Assembly: GCF_028649395.1 (NCBI RefSeq)
Contig: NZ_JAQSUW010000014.1
Coordinates: 62,001-126,000, forward strand
Direction of reading: 5' to 3'
DNA from: Pseudomonas sp. Gutcm_11s
Lineage (GTDB): Bacteria > Pseudomonadota > Gammaproteobacteria > Pseudomonadales > Pseudomonadaceae
Length of the DNA: 64,000 nucleotides
A program made the translations under genes and the position numbers. The notes under the pieces were generated by a model. That model ran no database searches, was not told where the DNA came from, and saw only the letters and a list, made by a program, of their open reading frames with translations. This document shows, one piece after another, positions 51,833 through 62,771 of this stretch; position 1 is the stretch's first letter, and each line of letters opens with the position of its first letter.

Positions 51833-52693
51833 TCAGCGTGGCAGCGGGATGCGCTCGCTCTCGCCGGGTACTCGCGGCCAGTCCCAGGCGGCCCAGTTCT
51901 GCTTGGCTTTCTCCAGCAGCGCGGCGTCGCTGGCGACGAAGTTCCAGTACATGCGCCGCGGCCCCAGCGGCTCGCCGCCGATCAGCGCCAGGTGGCACTC
52001 GCCACAGGCGCTGAGCAGCAGCTCTTCACCTTCCGGCAGCACGGCAAGGCTGCGCAGCGGCAACTCGCCGTCTTCCAGCTTGGCTTCGCCCTCGATCAGG
52101 TACAGCGCGCGCTCGCGATGTTCGGCGGGGATCAGCAGGCTGGCGCCGGCGGCGAGCTTCAGCTCGGCGTACAGGGTCGGCGAGTGCATGGGTACCGGCG
52201 ACTCCAGGCAGAAGCCGCTGCCGGCGATCAGGGTGATCTGCACGCCCATGGCCTCGCTGCGCGGCAGGCTGGCGGCCGGGTGGTGGCTGTAGCTCGGCTC
52301 GCCTTCCTCCAGCGCCTGCGGCAGGGCCAGCCACACCTGCAGGCCGTGCAGGCGCGAACCGCCTTGCCACAGGTGTTGCGGGGTGCGCTCGACATGGGCG
52401 ACGGCGCGGCCGGCGGTCATCCAGCTGACGTCGCCGGGCTGCACCAGTTGGTCCGAACCCAGGCTGTCCTTGTGTTGCAGCTCGCCCTCGAACAGGTAGG
52501 TGAGGGTGGACAGGCCGATATGCGGGTGCTGGTTGATGTTCATGCCGCTGCCGGGCGCATAGGCCTTTTCCAGCATGTGGTCGAAGAACACGAAGGGCCC
52601 CACGCTGCGGCACTTGGCCGAAGGCAGCGGGCGCAGGATCGGTTGCCCGGAGATGTCTTCGGCCTTCGGGCGGATCAGCAGCGGCTCGCTCAT
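51833..52693 (-). CDS. pirin family protein
   Basis: 286 aa from ATG 52693. Two cupin domains: the first has NINQHPHIGLSTLTYLFEG with the metal His residues and a Glu; the second is GEAKLEDGELPLRSLAVLPE. Pirins bind iron and may act as quercetinases or redox regulators. ATGA overlap with osmC shows coupling. Confidence 0.88.
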   Translation of the reverse strand: MSEPLLIRPKAEDISGQPILRPLPSAKCRSVGPFVFFDHMLEKAYAPGSGMNINQHPHIGLSTLTYLFEGELQHKDSLGSDQLVQPGDVSWMTAGRAVAHVERTPQHLWQGGSRLHGLQVWLALPQALEEGEPSYSHHPAASLPRSEAMGVQITLIAGSGFCLESPVPMHSPTLYAELKLAAGASLLIPAEHRERALYLIEGEAKLEDGELPLRSLAVLPEGEELLLSACGECHLALIGGEPLGPRRMYWNFVASDAALLEKAKQNWAAWDWPRVPGESERIPLPR

Positions 52694-53088
52694 GCGCCGT
52701 CGCCCAGGCGGGTTTCCACCTGCACCTCGACGCTGGTCATCAGCTTGTGGATCGGGCACTTGTCGGCGATGCGCAGCAGCTGCTGGCGCTGCTCGTCATC
52801 CAGTTCGCCGTGCAGGTCCAGCTCCACGGCCAGGCGGTAGGTGCCTTGGCGCTCCTGGCTGTCATCGCGCGCCACGCGTACGTCCAGGCTTTCCAGCGGC
52901 AGGCCGCGCTGCTTGGCGTAGAGCATCAGGGTCAGGGCCTTGCAGGCGCCGAGGGCGGCGTCGAACAGGTCATGCGGTTCGGGACCGGAGGCGCTGCCGC
53001 CGAAGGATTCCGGCACGTCGGTGTGCAGCAGGTGTTCGCCGATCTCGATGCTGTGGCGCAGGCCGGACTCGGTGCTGATGCGGATCAT
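52690..53088 (-). CDS. OsmC/Ohr family protein
   Basis: 132 aa. GGGAG precedes the ATG. The OsmC pattern EPHDLFDAALGACKALTLMLYAK with the first Cys, and the second Cys in DKCPIHKLM, give the peroxidatic pair of the family, which reduces organic hydroperoxides. It lacks the extra features that would separate Ohr from OsmC with certainty. Confidence 0.87.
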   Translation of the reverse strand: MIRISTESGLRHSIEIGEHLLHTDVPESFGGSASGPEPHDLFDAALGACKALTLMLYAKQRGLPLESLDVRVARDDSQERQGTYRLAVELDLHGELDDEQRQQLLRIADKCPIHKLMTSVEVQVETRLGDGA

Positions 53089-53140
53089 GGTGGCTCCCAG
53101 GCTAGGTTGGATGGCTCCAGCCTAGCCCAGGCAACGATCG

Positions 53141-54535
53141 TCAGACCAGCACGGAGAGGCGCACATCGGCGCCAAGCACGCGCAGCAGACGGCCATCGGC
53201 GCCGAGGATGGGCACCGAGACGGTGAAGCAGAAGTCGTCGGTGGCCGAGGAGCGGTAGACCGGCGTGATGTGGCTGCGCAGGTCGTCCGCCACGCTGCGG
53301 AACCACGGGCGCTGGCTCCAGTCGCGGCCTCGGCAGCTGGGTGCATCCTGGTGTGGCACATCCGCGGCGAAGATGTTTTCCGAGAGCTGCCGGCCGCTGG
53401 CGTCGACCAGGTAGAACAGTTCGAAGCGCGCGTCGCGCTTCAGCGTCTCCTCCAGCAGGCGTTCGGCGGCGCCGATGTCGCTGCTCAGGCGCGTATCGGC
53501 GGCGATCTGCTCGACGCCGCTCTGCACCGAGCGGTGCAGCTCCAGGCGGAAGTCGCCCAGGCCCTGCAGCAGGCGGTCGCCATCCTCGCGCACCGCCTGG
53601 CTGTGGCGCAGCACCTGGCCAGCCTTGCCGAGCAGGTCGCCGGCGACCTGGGCGATCTGCTGCACGTCGCCGTTGATCGAGCGCACGGCCTGGCCGATCT
53701 GCTCGGTGCCGGTGGCGATATGGCCGACGCGCTCGTCGAGGCGGTCCATGGCCTGGCGCGTGCTGTCCAGGCCGTTGCCGACCTGCAACATGCCGCTACG
53801 GCCGTCCTCGACGGCCTGGTGCATACGCTCGCCGGCGCCGCCGAGCTGGTTCATACCGTCGCGAAAACGCTCGATGATCTGCCCGACCTGGCCGGTGGCG
53901 TCGGTGGTGTGGCCGGCCAGGCGCCGCACTTCCTCGGCGACCACGGCGAAGCCACGGCCATGCTCGCCGGCGCGGGCGGCCTCGATGGCGGCATTCAATG
54001 CCAAGAGGTTGGTCTGCTGGGAAATGCTGGCGATCACGCCGATCACCTTGCTGACCTCCTCCAGCTGCGCGGTGAGGTTGCCGATCACCTCGGCCAACTG
54101 CGTCTCGCAGTCGCCGATGGCATCGACCTGGCGCAGCACGGTCTGGCCGCTCTGCTGGCACTGGCGCAGGGTGGCCGAGACCTCGCCGGAAAGCCGCGCG
54201 ACCTCGGCGGCGCCGGGCACCAGCTCGGCATCCAGGGTGGTGGTGACCTGCTCGCTGGCGCTGGCGATCAGCTCCGAGGACTGCGCCAGGCTCTGCCCGC
54301 TGGCCTGGTTGGCGCTGGCGATGCTGGCCAGCTGCGGGGCGTGGGCGGCGATGCCGACGGCGGCGCCCAGGCTGGTGCGGATGCGCTGGTGCAGGCCGTC
54401 GCTGAAGCGGTTGAGGCGGCCCATCCAGGGCTGCTGCTCGGGCAGGCGGGTGGTGAGGTCATGGCGGGTGAAGAGGGCGGCGAAGGCTTCTTCGTCCAGC
54501 TCGCGTCGCGAGGGTTTGCGCAGCAACTGCAGCAT
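53141..54535 (-). CDS. soluble methyl-accepting chemotaxis protein with C-terminal sensor
   Basis: 464 aa from ATG 54535 (GGGAG 8 bp upstream). No transmembrane segment. The MCP signalling hairpin has the conserved tip [36 protein letters not shown] around ~180-215 (described in part). The C-terminal ~120 residues ([43 protein letters not shown]) look like a PDC/Cache-type sensor placed after the signalling part. That order is reversed from standard receptors and suggests a cytoplasmic signal. Confidence 0.85.
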   Translation of the reverse strand: MLQLLRKPSRRELDEEAFAALFTRHDLTTRLPEQQPWMGRLNRFSDGLHQRIRTSLGAAVGIAAHAPQLASIASANQASGQSLAQSSELIASASEQVTTTLDAELVPGAAEVARLSGEVSATLRQCQQSGQTVLRQVDAIGDCETQLAEVIGNLTAQLEEVSKVIGVIASISQQTNLLALNAAIEAARAGEHGRGFAVVAEEVRRLAGHTTDATGQVGQIIERFRDGMNQLGGAGERMHQAVEDGRSGMLQVGNGLDSTRQAMDRLDERVGHIATGTEQIGQAVRSINGDVQQIAQVAGDLLGKAGQVLRHSQAVREDGDRLLQGLGDFRLELHRSVQSGVEQIAADTRLSSDIGAAERLLEETLKRDARFELFYLVDASGRQLSENIFAADVPHQDAPSCRGRDWSQRPWFRSVADDLRSHITPVYRSSATDDFCFTVSVPILGADGRLLRVLGADVRLSVLV

Positions 54536-54662
54536 GGTGCATCTCCCTGATGGTTCTGCCGGGAGTGGTGCAAGCACGGTGCCATCATCTTGTGTGCGGC
54601 GCGTCACAAGGCTGGCGCCGGTGAGTCGCCGGTATTGCTGCGCCAATGCGGTTCGTCGAGCG

Positions 54663-55523
54663 CTATTGCGGTGCGTCGGGTTGGTACCACAGCTCCTTGC
54701 GCTGGAAGGGCGTCTGGGCCGGCAGGTCGGGGTTCTGCAGCTCGATCACCTTGCGCTTGTGCAGGGCTGCGCGCTGCAGGGTGGCGCCATGGTGCTGCTG
54801 GAACAGCGCATCAAAGCTGCCGTCGGCGATCATCGCCTCCAGGCCGCGCTCGATGGCGCCGGCAAGGTCGGCGCGGGCGCGCGAGGTGAAGAAGTAGAAG
54901 GCGGAGGGGTAGTGGATGACGATGTGCTCGTCGACCTCCAGGGCCAGGCCCTCCTGGGTGGAACGGGCCTGCTCGTTCCAGGCCACCACCGCTTCACGTG
55001 GGAACAGGTCGAAGCGGCCGGCGTCGAGCATGCGGAACAGGCTGTCGTAGCTCTGGCTGGTGATCACCTGCAGGCCGTTGTCACGCAGGATGCGGGTGTC
55101 CGGCCAGTCGGCACGCTGGCCGAAGCGCATGGACTTGAGGTCTTCCAGGCTCTGCACCTTGCGCAGCCAGTCCTTGTCCTCGCGCCGTACCAGCGGGATG
55201 CGCCAGCCGATCAGGCCCTTGTAGATGGGGATGCGGATAGGCAGCAGGCTTTCTTCCCGCTCGCGGGTGGTCATGGTCCACATCACCTGCACCGTACCGT
55301 CGTTCTGCTCGAGCCCCTGCTCGGCGCGGCTCTGCGCCATGGGCCGGGGCGACGGCTGCAGCTGATAGTCGCCGCCGCTGCGGGCCAGGGCCTGGCGCAG
55401 CAGCTCGACCACATAGGCTTCCGGGTCGTCGCCTTGCGAATGCAGCGGATAGGTCAGGGGTTCCGCAGCCAGTGGCGCGGAGCAGAGCAGGGCAGTCAGG
55501 GCAACGAGGCGGGCGAAGGACAT
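54663..55523 (-). CDS. periplasmic solute-binding (SBP_bac_3-like) protein
   Basis: 286 aa. Signal peptide ([14 protein letters not shown]). Two-lobed binding-protein pattern: [33 protein letters not shown]-type strand and [12 protein letters not shown]. No transporter genes are next to it, so it may feed a chemoreceptor or signalling protein such as the neighbours. Ligand unknown. Confidence 0.75.
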   Translation of the reverse strand: MSFARLVALTALLCSAPLAAEPLTYPLHSQGDDPEAYVVELLRQALARSGGDYQLQPSPRPMAQSRAEQGLEQNDGTVQVMWTMTTREREESLLPIRIPIYKGLIGWRIPLVRREDKDWLRKVQSLEDLKSMRFGQRADWPDTRILRDNGLQVITSQSYDSLFRMLDAGRFDLFPREAVVAWNEQARSTQEGLALEVDEHIVIHYPSAFYFFTSRARADLAGAIERGLEAMIADGSFDALFQQHHGATLQRAALHKRKVIELQNPDLPAQTPFQRKELWYQPDAPQ

Positions 55524-55634
55524 GCGCAGGGTTCGTCAGGCGATGAGACACATGATGGCCTTTGCCTCGCCGCATCGCCAGTGAACGGCAGCGAAGCGGT
55601 TGCGGTCTACCCTTGCTCGATACCTCAGGGAGTG

Positions 55635-56663
55635 ATGCCGTTGCCCGCCAGCCGCCTGTTGTTAGCCGCGTTCTGCGGCCTGTTCGCTCTGCAAGCCGGA
55701 GCCCGCGACTATCGCTACAGCGATGCCCATCTGCACTACGTGGACTTCTTCCAGGAGAGCGAGGGCATGACCCCGCTGCTGGAGGCCATGGCCGCCGGGC
55801 GCATCGACCACGTGATGATCAGCGGCATTCCGGTGGCCAAGAAATGGCACGAGGACGAGCCCAAGCGCCCGCGCTACTACGCCGGTGACGATGCCGGGGC
55901 CTACTGGTACAGCGCCACCGACGTGTTCGTCGCCGAAGCCGTGCGCCGCCTGCCGGCGGAGCAGCGCGAACGCTTCCATCCGTTCCTCAGTGGCTTCAAC
56001 CCGGTGGACAAGAACGCCGATGCGCATATCCGCCGCATGCTCGAGCTCTATCCCGGCCTGTGGCAGGGCCTCGGCGAGGTGTTCACCCGGCACGATGACC
56101 TTACCGCGCTGACCTACGGCGACACGCCGCGCGCCAACAACGAGGCCATGACCCGCGTCTACCACCTGGCCGCCGAGTACGACCTGCCGGTGCTGGTGCA
56201 CAGCAACATCACCTCCAAGCGCGAGCGCAACCCGCTGTACCTGGAGGAGATCGAGGAGCCGCTACGCAACCACCCGCACGTGCGCTTCATCTGGGCCCAT
56301 GCCGGCACCAGCATGGAGATCCATCGCCACCAGGAGAGGCTGGATTTCCTCCTGTCCACCCTGGAACGGATGCTTGGCGAATACCCGAACCTGTACATCG
56401 ACCTGTCCTGGAGCGTGCTGCGCCCGTACCTGCTGGATGCGGACGGCAAGCCGGATGCACGCTGGGTGAAACTGGTGAGCAGCTATCCCGCGCGCTTCAT
56501 GCTTGGCTCTGATGTGGTCGGCCGCTTCGACAACCTGGGCAGCTACATGACGGATTTCACGCCCTTCCTCGATGCTCTGCCCGAGGACGTGGCGCGCAAG
56601 GTGGCGCGCGACAACTTCCTGTCTGTGTTGCCGCGCAAACGCCAGGCGCAATTGCGCGACTGA
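55635..56663 (+). CDS. exported amidohydrolase-2 family protein
   Basis: 342 aa from ATG 55635 (AGGGAG upstream); the frame runs on upstream inside the receptor gene as a shadow. Signal peptide (LLLAAFCGLFALQAGA), then DAHLHYV, the first metal-binding His pair of TIM-barrel amidohydrolases, LVHSNITS and FIWAHAGTS with further His, and Asp in LGSDVVGRFD. Hydrolase or decarboxylase of unknown substrate, in the periplasm. Confidence 0.82.
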   Translation: MPLPASRLLLAAFCGLFALQAGARDYRYSDAHLHYVDFFQESEGMTPLLEAMAAGRIDHVMISGIPVAKKWHEDEPKRPRYYAGDDAGAYWYSATDVFVAEAVRRLPAEQRERFHPFLSGFNPVDKNADAHIRRMLELYPGLWQGLGEVFTRHDDLTALTYGDTPRANNEAMTRVYHLAAEYDLPVLVHSNITSKRERNPLYLEEIEEPLRNHPHVRFIWAHAGTSMEIHRHQERLDFLLSTLERMLGEYPNLYIDLSWSVLRPYLLDADGKPDARWVKLVSSYPARFMLGSDVVGRFDNLGSYMTDFTPFLDALPEDVARKVARDNFLSVLPRKRQAQLRD

Positions 56664-56725
56664 TTGTCATCAACCTGTAACCGCGGCGTCATAGCCTCGC
56701 GCCAACTTTCCTCAAGGAGCGCGAG

Positions 56726-57190
56726 ATGAAACTGTTCAGCCTGTCCGTCCTGGCACTGTCCCTGCTTTCCAACCTGGCCATGGCCGACGTACGTGTCGAA
56801 GGGCCGATCGAGTACGGCGTATTCGCCAGCGCGGCGATCAAAGACCCTCAGCCGGGCGAGCGGATTCTCAGCCGCGCCGGCCAGCCGATCGAGCAGACCG
56901 AGGTGGTGCCGGCGCGCCTGGGCACCAAGTTCGGCGTGCGCTACAAGCTGGTCGGCAAGAGCGAAAGCGAGCAGCCGCTGACCCTGATGTACTTCACTCC
57001 CGGCCTGGTCGGCCCGGACGGCAAGCGCCAGGACAAGATCGAGCTGCAGCAGAAGCTGGTGGTCGGTGCACCGCAGGACGTGATGGCCTTCGAGTTCACC
57101 GAGCATCACGAAGTGGTACCGGGCGAATGGCAGTTCATGGTCTTCCAGGGCGACCGCAAGCTGCTGGAACAGCGCTTCACCGTGCGCTGA
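56726..57190 (+). CDS. exported DUF3859-type protein
   Basis: 154 aa with signal peptide ([14 protein letters not shown]). AAGGAGCG precedes the ATG. The mature part is beta-rich ([23 protein letters not shown]) and ends with a [14 protein letters not shown] strand, as in the DUF3859 family. No function is known. Confidence 0.78.
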   Translation: MKLFSLSVLALSLLSNLAMADVRVEGPIEYGVFASAAIKDPQPGERILSRAGQPIEQTEVVPARLGTKFGVRYKLVGKSESEQPLTLMYFTPGLVGPDGKRQDKIELQQKLVVGAPQDVMAFEFTEHHEVVPGEWQFMVFQGDRKLLEQRFTVR

Positions 57191-57329
57191 TAGCTGTCAG
57201 GCGTCACCCAAAGCCCGGCCCAGTGCCGGGCTTTGTCGTTCCAGGGCCCGTGATAGCGCGATGCTGGCATTCGGGCCAGAGCGCTCTAGCCTTAACGGCA
57301 GCGTCACGTCTGCAGGGAAGGTAACCATC

Positions 57330-58955
57330 ATGCTGTTGAGAAAACTGCGTATCGCCCCCCGTTCCGCCCTGGGCTTCGCCACTCTGGCGTTCCTGGTTCT
57401 GCTGGTTGGCTGTTTTTCGCTGCTGCAGATGAAGCACATGAACGAGGAGTCCAAGGAGGTGGACGAGAACTGGCTGCCGAGCATCCTGGCCCTGGGTGAC
57501 ATGAGCCAGAGCATCCTGCGTATCCGCGCCGGCACCCTGCGCCTGATCGTGGTGCGCGATCCGACCATCGTGCAACAGAACGTGCAACGCCTCGGCGAGC
57601 TCAAGGCCGCACTGGACGAAGCCCAGGGGCGCTATGAGCAGCTGATTTCCTCGCCCGAGGAGAAGCAGCTCTACGAGCGCTTCAGGGCGGCCGAAGAGGC
57701 CTACATGGTGGAGCAGGAGAAGATCATGCGGCATTCGGCCGAGGATCAGGTCGACCAGGCTAGTGCAGTGGCCAATGGGGTGCTCAACACCCATGCCGAC
57801 AACCTCTCCAAGGCCCTGGTCGAGCTGACCCGGCTCAACAGCGAGGGCGCCGCAGCAGCGGCGCGGGAGAACCAGGCGGCCTATGAGAGCGCCTTCAGCC
57901 TGGCCATGACCCTGATGCTGGTGGCCGTGGTGCTCACCGTGCTGCTGGCCGTGTTGTTTACCCGCAGCATCGTGCGGCCGCTGGTCGAGGCGGTGGAGGT
58001 CGCTCAGGTGGTGGCGGGTGGCGACCTGAGCCGAGACTTCGAGGATCGTGGTACCGATGAGCCGGCGCAGCTGCTGCAAGCCCTGAAACGCATGCAGGGC
58101 AGCCTGCGCAGCACCATCCAGAGCATCTCCGATTCCTCCAACCAACTGGCCTCGGCTTCGGAGGAGTTGCATGCGGTGACCGAGGACGCGACCCGCGGTC
58201 TGCACCTGCAGAATGCCGAGATCGAGCAGGCTGCCACGGCGGTGAACGAGATGACCTCGGCGGTGGAGGAAGTGGCGCGCAACGCCGTGAGTACCTCGGA
58301 GGCTTCGCGTGACTCGGATCGCACCACCCAGCACGGCCGCGAGCAGGTGCGCCTGACGGTGGACTCCATTGGCCTGCTGGCCAGCGACGTGGACGAGACC
58401 TCGACCCAGATCGGCCGTCTGGCTGACCAGGTGCGCAGCATCAGCCAGGTGCTGGATGTGATCCGCGCCATCGCCGAGCAGACCAACCTGCTGGCCCTCA
58501 ACGCGGCCATCGAGGCAGCACGGGCCGGCGAGGCGGGGCGCGGCTTTGCCGTGGTGGCCGACGAGGTTCGTGCCCTGGCCCATCGCACCCAGCAGAGCAC
58601 CCAGGAAATCGAGCAGATGATCGGCGGCATCCAGCAGGGTACCGAGCGTGCGGTCAGCTCCATGCAGCACAGCAATCAGCGCACCGGCTCGACCCTGGCG
58701 CTGGCACAGGCGGCGGGGCATGCGCTGGACGAGATCGCCGTGGCCATCACCGCGATCAACGAGCGCAACCTGGTCATCGCCAGTGCCTCGGAGGAGCAGG
58801 CCCAGGTGGCGCGCGAGGTGGATCGCAATCTGGTGAATATCCGCGATCTGTCCATGCAGACCTCGGCCGGGGCCAACCAGACCAGTGCGGCGAGCCAGGA
58901 GCTGTCGCGTCTGGCGGTCGACCTCAACGGGCTGGTGGCCCGTTTCCGCCTGTGA
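57330..58955 (+). CDS. methyl-accepting chemotaxis protein, four-helix-bundle type
   Basis: 541 aa from ATG 57330 (GGGAAGG upstream); the frame opens at 57261. Two membrane helices (~13-32 and ~193-215) flank a four-helix periplasmic domain, then HAMP and the MCP hairpin with tip [19 protein letters not shown]. The second half is nearly the same as the convergent receptor at 59039. The periplasmic halves differ, so the two read different ligands. Confidence 0.93.
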   Translation: MLLRKLRIAPRSALGFATLAFLVLLVGCFSLLQMKHMNEESKEVDENWLPSILALGDMSQSILRIRAGTLRLIVVRDPTIVQQNVQRLGELKAALDEAQGRYEQLISSPEEKQLYERFRAAEEAYMVEQEKIMRHSAEDQVDQASAVANGVLNTHADNLSKALVELTRLNSEGAAAAARENQAAYESAFSLAMTLMLVAVVLTVLLAVLFTRSIVRPLVEAVEVAQVVAGGDLSRDFEDRGTDEPAQLLQALKRMQGSLRSTIQSISDSSNQLASASEELHAVTEDATRGLHLQNAEIEQAATAVNEMTSAVEEVARNAVSTSEASRDSDRTTQHGREQVRLTVDSIGLLASDVDETSTQIGRLADQVRSISQVLDVIRAIAEQTNLLALNAAIEAARAGEAGRGFAVVADEVRALAHRTQQSTQEIEQMIGGIQQGTERAVSSMQHSNQRTGSTLALAQAAGHALDEIAVAITAINERNLVIASASEEQAQVAREVDRNLVNIRDLSMQTSAGANQTSAASQELSRLAVDLNGLVARFRL

Positions 58956-58956
58956 C

Positions 58957-58988
58957 ATGAAAACGGCGCCCAAGGGCGCCGTTTTCAT
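58957..58988. terminator. bidirectional terminator between two convergent receptors
   Basis: ATGAAAACGGCGCCC pairs perfectly with GGGCGCCGTTTTCAT over a 2-nt loop, with T runs on both strands. Confidence 0.93.
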
Positions 58989-59038
58989 CATCACGTTCTT
59001 GCATATCGGCCAGTCTGGCCATTCGGGGCTCGTGCAAC

Positions 59039-60664
59039 CTACACGGTGAAGCGCGCGACCATGCCGTTGAGTTCCACGGCCAGACGCGACAGCTCGTGGC
59101 TGGCCGCGGCCGTCTGGTTGGCGCCGGTGGCGGTCTGTACCGAGATATCACGGATGTTGACCAGGTTTCGGTCCACCTCGCGTGCCACCTGGGCTTGCTC
59201 TTCGGCCGCGCTGGCAATCACCAGGGTGCGCTCGTTGATCTGCCCGACCTGCTCGGTGATCTCCACCAGGGCCTGGCCGGCGGCTTCGGCGATCTCCAGC
59301 ATCTGCCGGGCGCGCTGATCGTTCTGGTTCATCGCGCCCACGGCTTCGCCTGTGCCGCTCTGGATACTGCCGATCATCTGCTCGATCTCGCGGGTGGACT
59401 CCTGGGTGCGATGGGCCAGGGCCCGTACTTCGTCGGCCACCACGGCAAAGCCCCGGCCTTGCTCGCCCGCGCGAGCGGCCTCGATGGCCGCGTTGAGGGC
59501 TAGCAAGTTGGTCTGTTCGGCGATGGCGCGAATCACGTCGAGCACCTTGCTGATGCTCTGTGCGCGCTCGGCCAGCCCCTCCACCAGCGCTGAGGTGTGG
59601 GCGACGTCCTGGCTCATGCTGCGGATTGCCTGCACCGTTTGCTGCACGCGGTCGCGGCCGGACTGCGCCGACTCCTCGGAGGCGCGCGAGGCATCGGAGG
59701 TGGAGCTGGCGTTGCGCGCCACTTCCTCGACTGCGCTGGTCATCTCGTTCACCGCGGTGGCGGCCATCTCGATTTCGTCGTGCTGGCGGGTGATCGCGCG
59801 GTTGCCTTCCTCGGTCACCGCATTGAGCTCCTCGGCGGCGGAGGCCAATTGGGTGGCGGAGTTGCCGATCTGCTGGATGGTGCCGCGCAACTGCTGCTGC
59901 ATGCGTTGCAGTGCTGCCAGCAGTTGCGCAGGTTCGTCCTTGCCGCTGGCGTCGATGCGCCCGGTAAGGTTGCCGCTGGCCACCACGCCGGCGACCTGCA
60001 CGGCCTCGCTCAGCGGCTGGGTGATGCTGCGGGTCAGCAGCCAGGCGAGGGCGACGGTGACCAGTGCGGCAATCACCAGCACGGCGATGACCGCGTTGGT
60101 GGCGCTGGCATAGTCCTCGTCGGCCTTGGTGTTGGCGGCGTTAGCGCCTTGGGTGTTGAACTCGGCGAGTTCGGTTAGGGCGCCGAAGGTGGCCTTGTAG
60201 TTATCCAGCAGCGGCCCCTGCACCAGTTCGGTGGCGGTCGCGGTCTCGTTGGCGTTGGAGAGCTTCAGCAATTGCTCGACACCGGCGATGAGGCCCTTTT
60301 TCTCCTGCTGGTAGCGCTGGAACAGTTCCTGGTCGCGGCCTTTGTCCATGTCTGCTTCGTAGCTGCGTTCAGCCTTTTCCAGGTTGCCGATGATCTCGCG
60401 CAGGCGCGTTTCGAGGAATTGTTTGTCGGACGCGTCCGCGGCCAGCACATGGCCGAGCTGGAGCTGGCGTACCTCGGTCACGGCGAGGTTCATCTGGGCG
60501 ATGTTGCGCACGCTGGGCAGCCAGCTCTGGCTGATCTCGGTGGAGGCGTCGTTGATCACCGACATGCGGTTGAGGGAGAACAGGCCGGTGAATATCAGTA
60601 GGAGGGTGATGATGGCGAAGCCGAAGGCCGCGCGTGGCGCGATGGGAAACTGGCGCAGGATCAT
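59039..60664 (-). CDS. methyl-accepting chemotaxis protein, paralogue of 57330
   Basis: 541 aa, the same length as its convergent partner. GGAGAAG precedes the ATG. Membrane helices at ~13-32 and ~190-212, a four-helix sensor between them, then HAMP and the MCP tip [19 protein letters not shown]. The N-terminal sensor is diverged from the partner while the signalling half is strongly alike, as expected of a duplication with later sensor change. Confidence 0.93.
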   Translation of the reverse strand: MILRQFPIAPRAAFGFAIITLLLIFTGLFSLNRMSVINDASTEISQSWLPSVRNIAQMNLAVTEVRQLQLGHVLAADASDKQFLETRLREIIGNLEKAERSYEADMDKGRDQELFQRYQQEKKGLIAGVEQLLKLSNANETATATELVQGPLLDNYKATFGALTELAEFNTQGANAANTKADEDYASATNAVIAVLVIAALVTVALAWLLTRSITQPLSEAVQVAGVVASGNLTGRIDASGKDEPAQLLAALQRMQQQLRGTIQQIGNSATQLASAAEELNAVTEEGNRAITRQHDEIEMAATAVNEMTSAVEEVARNASSTSDASRASEESAQSGRDRVQQTVQAIRSMSQDVAHTSALVEGLAERAQSISKVLDVIRAIAEQTNLLALNAAIEAARAGEQGRGFAVVADEVRALAHRTQESTREIEQMIGSIQSGTGEAVGAMNQNDQRARQMLEIAEAAGQALVEITEQVGQINERTLVIASAAEEQAQVAREVDRNLVNIRDISVQTATGANQTAAASHELSRLAVELNGMVARFTV

Positions 60665-60795
60665 GGGGTACTTCTCCGGGGCGGCGATATGAGTCGGGGC
60701 GGCTCAGGAAAAGTATAGGAAGCCCTACGCGTTGCGCTGACTGTCAGCGTGTCGCTGAGCACGGCGGGTGTGCAATTTCCGGGCTGCAGAAACGA

Positions 60796-60824
60796 CCATG
60801 CCCGTATCGAGGATACGGGCATGG
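60796..60824. terminator. terminator hairpin after fabB
   Basis: CCATGCCCGTATC and GATACGGGCATGG form a 13-bp stem with a 3-nt loop, 29 bp behind the fabB stop. The T run is weak. Confidence 0.7.
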
Positions 60825-60852
60825 AGGGGAGGGTGTTGCGAGGGCGTTGGCG

Positions 60853-62070
60853 TCAGGCCGAGTAGCGCTTGAGCACCAGGGTGGCGTTGGTGCCGCCGAA
60901 GCCGAAGCTGTTGGACATGATGGTGTCCAGCTTGGCGTTCTCGCGGGTCTCGCGCAGGATCGGCAGGTCGGCCACTTCCGGGTCCAGCTCGTCGATGTTG
61001 GCCGAGCCGGCGATGAAGTTGCCTTCCATCATCAGCAGGCAGTAGATCGCCTCGTGCACGCCGGCGGCGCCCAGGCTGTGGCCGGACAGGCTCTTGGTCG
61101 AGCTGATGGCCGGAGCCTTGTCGCCGAACACTTCACGTACGCCGCGGATCTCGGCGACGTCGCCGACCGGGGTGGAGGTGCCGTGGGTGTTCAGGTAGTC
61201 GATCGGGGTGTCGACGGTGGACAGCGCCTGCTGCATGCAGCGGATCGCGCCTTCGCCGCTCGGAGCGACCATGTCGTAGCCGTCGGAAGTGGCGCCGTAG
61301 CCGACGATTTCCGCGTAGATCTTGGCGCCGCGCTTGAGGGCGTGTTCCAGTTCCTCGACCACCACCATGCCGCCGCCGCCGGCGATGACGAAGCCGTCAC
61401 GCTTGGCGTCGTAGGCGCGGGAGGCCTTCTCCGGGGTGTCGTTGTACTGGGTGGAGAGGGCGCCCATGGCGTCGAACAAGCAGCTCTGGCTCCAGTGTTC
61501 TTCCTCACCGCCGCCGGCGAAGACCACGTCCTGCTTGCCGAGCTGGATCTGCTCCATGGCCTGGCCGATGCAGTGGGCGCTGGTGGCGCAGGCGGAGGAG
61601 ATGGAGAAGTTCACGCCCTTGATCTGGAAGGGAGTGGCCAGGCACGCGGATACGGTGCTGCCCATGGTGCGGGTCACGCGGTATGGGCCGATGCGCTTGA
61701 CGCCCTTCTCGCGCAGGGTGTCGATGGCTTCCATCTGGTTGACGGTAGAGGCGCCACCGGAGCCGGCGATCAGGCCGGTACGCGGGTTGGATATCTGCTC
61801 TTGGCTGAGGCCGGAGTCCTTGATTGCCTGTTCCATCGCCAGGTAGGCGTAGGCGGCGGCATCGCCCATGAAGCGGAAGAGCTTGCGATCGATCAGTTCT
61901 TCGAGGTTCAGGTCGACCGAGCCGGAAACATGGCTACGCAGGCCCATTTCGGCATAGGACGGGTTGTGGCGGATGCCGGCCCGGCCTGCACGCAGGTTGG
62001 CGGAAACGGTTTCCTTGTCATTGCCCAGGCAGGAAACGATGCCCAGGCCAGTGATCACGACGCGACGCAT
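60853..62070 (-). CDS. fabB: 3-oxoacyl-ACP synthase I FabB
   Basis: 405 aa condensing enzyme. Cys161 is the nucleophile ([12 protein letters not shown]), with the two catalytic His residues in [11 protein letters not shown] (about 296) and [12 protein letters not shown] (about 331). FabB elongates the cis-3-decenoyl-ACP made by FabA and is essential for unsaturated fatty acids. AAGGG lies before the ATG, 11 bp after fabA; the two form one operon, as in other Pseudomonas. Confidence 0.97.
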   Translation of the reverse strand: MRRVVITGLGIVSCLGNDKETVSANLRAGRAGIRHNPSYAEMGLRSHVSGSVDLNLEELIDRKLFRFMGDAAAYAYLAMEQAIKDSGLSQEQISNPRTGLIAGSGGASTVNQMEAIDTLREKGVKRIGPYRVTRTMGSTVSACLATPFQIKGVNFSISSACATSAHCIGQAMEQIQLGKQDVVFAGGGEEEHWSQSCLFDAMGALSTQYNDTPEKASRAYDAKRDGFVIAGGGGMVVVEELEHALKRGAKIYAEIVGYGATSDGYDMVAPSGEGAIRCMQQALSTVDTPIDYLNTHGTSTPVGDVAEIRGVREVFGDKAPAISSTKSLSGHSLGAAGVHEAIYCLLMMEGNFIAGSANIDELDPEVADLPILRETRENAKLDTIMSNSFGFGGTNATLVLKRYSA

Positions 62071-62081
62071 GCGGATAACCC

Positions 62082-62597
62082 TTAAAAGCTGTCAGTGGAA
62101 GTGAACAGGCCGACGCGGAGGCCTTCGGCGCTGTAGATCTCGCGGCCATCGACGCTGACGGTACCATCGGCGATGCCGAGGATCAGCGAGCGGTTGATGG
62201 TGCGCTTGATCTGGATGTTGTAGGTGATCTTTTTCGCAGTCGGCAGGATCTGGCCGAAGAATTTCACTTCGCCCGAACCCAGGGCACGGCCGCGGCCGGG
62301 GTTGCCCTGCCAGCCGAGATAGAAGCCAACCAGCTGCCACATGGCGTCGAGGCCCAGGCAGCCTGGCATTACCGGGTCGCCCTCGAAGTGGCAGGCGAAG
62401 AACCAGAGATCCGGATTGATGTCGAGTTCGGCGACGATTTCGCCCTTGCCGTATTTACCGCCGGTTTCACTGATATGGACGATGCGATCCATCATCAGCA
62501 TGTTTGGGGCGGGCAACTGCGCGTTACCTGGGCCAAACAGTTCGCCGCGGCTGCAGGCGAGCAGTTCTTCCCGGGTATAGGCGTTTTGCTTGGTCAT
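62082..62597 (-). CDS. fabA: 3-hydroxydecanoyl-ACP dehydratase/isomerase FabA
   Basis: 171 aa. The catalytic His70 ([15 protein letters not shown]) and Asp84 (GLDAMWQ) occupy the same positions as in E. coli FabA. It dehydrates and isomerises the C10 intermediate, the branch point to unsaturated fatty acids. GAGGAG precedes the ATG. First gene of fabA-fabB. Confidence 0.97.
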   Translation of the reverse strand: MTKQNAYTREELLACSRGELFGPGNAQLPAPNMLMMDRIVHISETGGKYGKGEIVAELDINPDLWFFACHFEGDPVMPGCLGLDAMWQLVGFYLGWQGNPGRGRALGSGEVKFFGQILPTAKKITYNIQIKRTINRSLILGIADGTVSVDGREIYSAEGLRVGLFTSTDSF

Positions 62598-62704
62598 GCG
62601 AACTCCTCAATGGTCCCCTTGGCGGGGCTAAGCTGCGCCGCGGGTTTTCTTGTGTAGCGGCAGACTAGTCATAGACTGTTGCGTCCTAGTGAAAGTCACA
62701 GATC

Positions 62705-62716
62705 AGTGTGAACACT
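62705..62716. promoter_or_regulatory. candidate operator for fabAB
   Basis: AGTGT-GA-ACACT is a perfect dyad about 110 bp before fabA. In P. aeruginosa the fabAB operon is controlled by DesT-type TetR repressors that bind GTGAAC-like dyads; the resemblance is the basis of the call. Confidence 0.45.
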
Positions 62717-62771
62717 TGTATACCGGACTTCCTTGTCGCAGGTCATTGCCGAGCTCCGACCCCCTGCGAGT

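Noticed and set aside
53475..55634. Very long plus-strand frame through the receptor and binding-protein genes, continuous with the amidohydrolase frame
   Set aside because: The residues are low-complexity, arginine/serine/proline-rich shadow text antisense to two real genes. The real gene starts at 55635 with its own SD and signal peptide.
60634..62085. 483-codon plus-strand frame opposite fabB
   Set aside because: It is antisense to the FabB gene, with glycine/alanine/valine-rich shadow composition, and fabB has all its catalytic residues.
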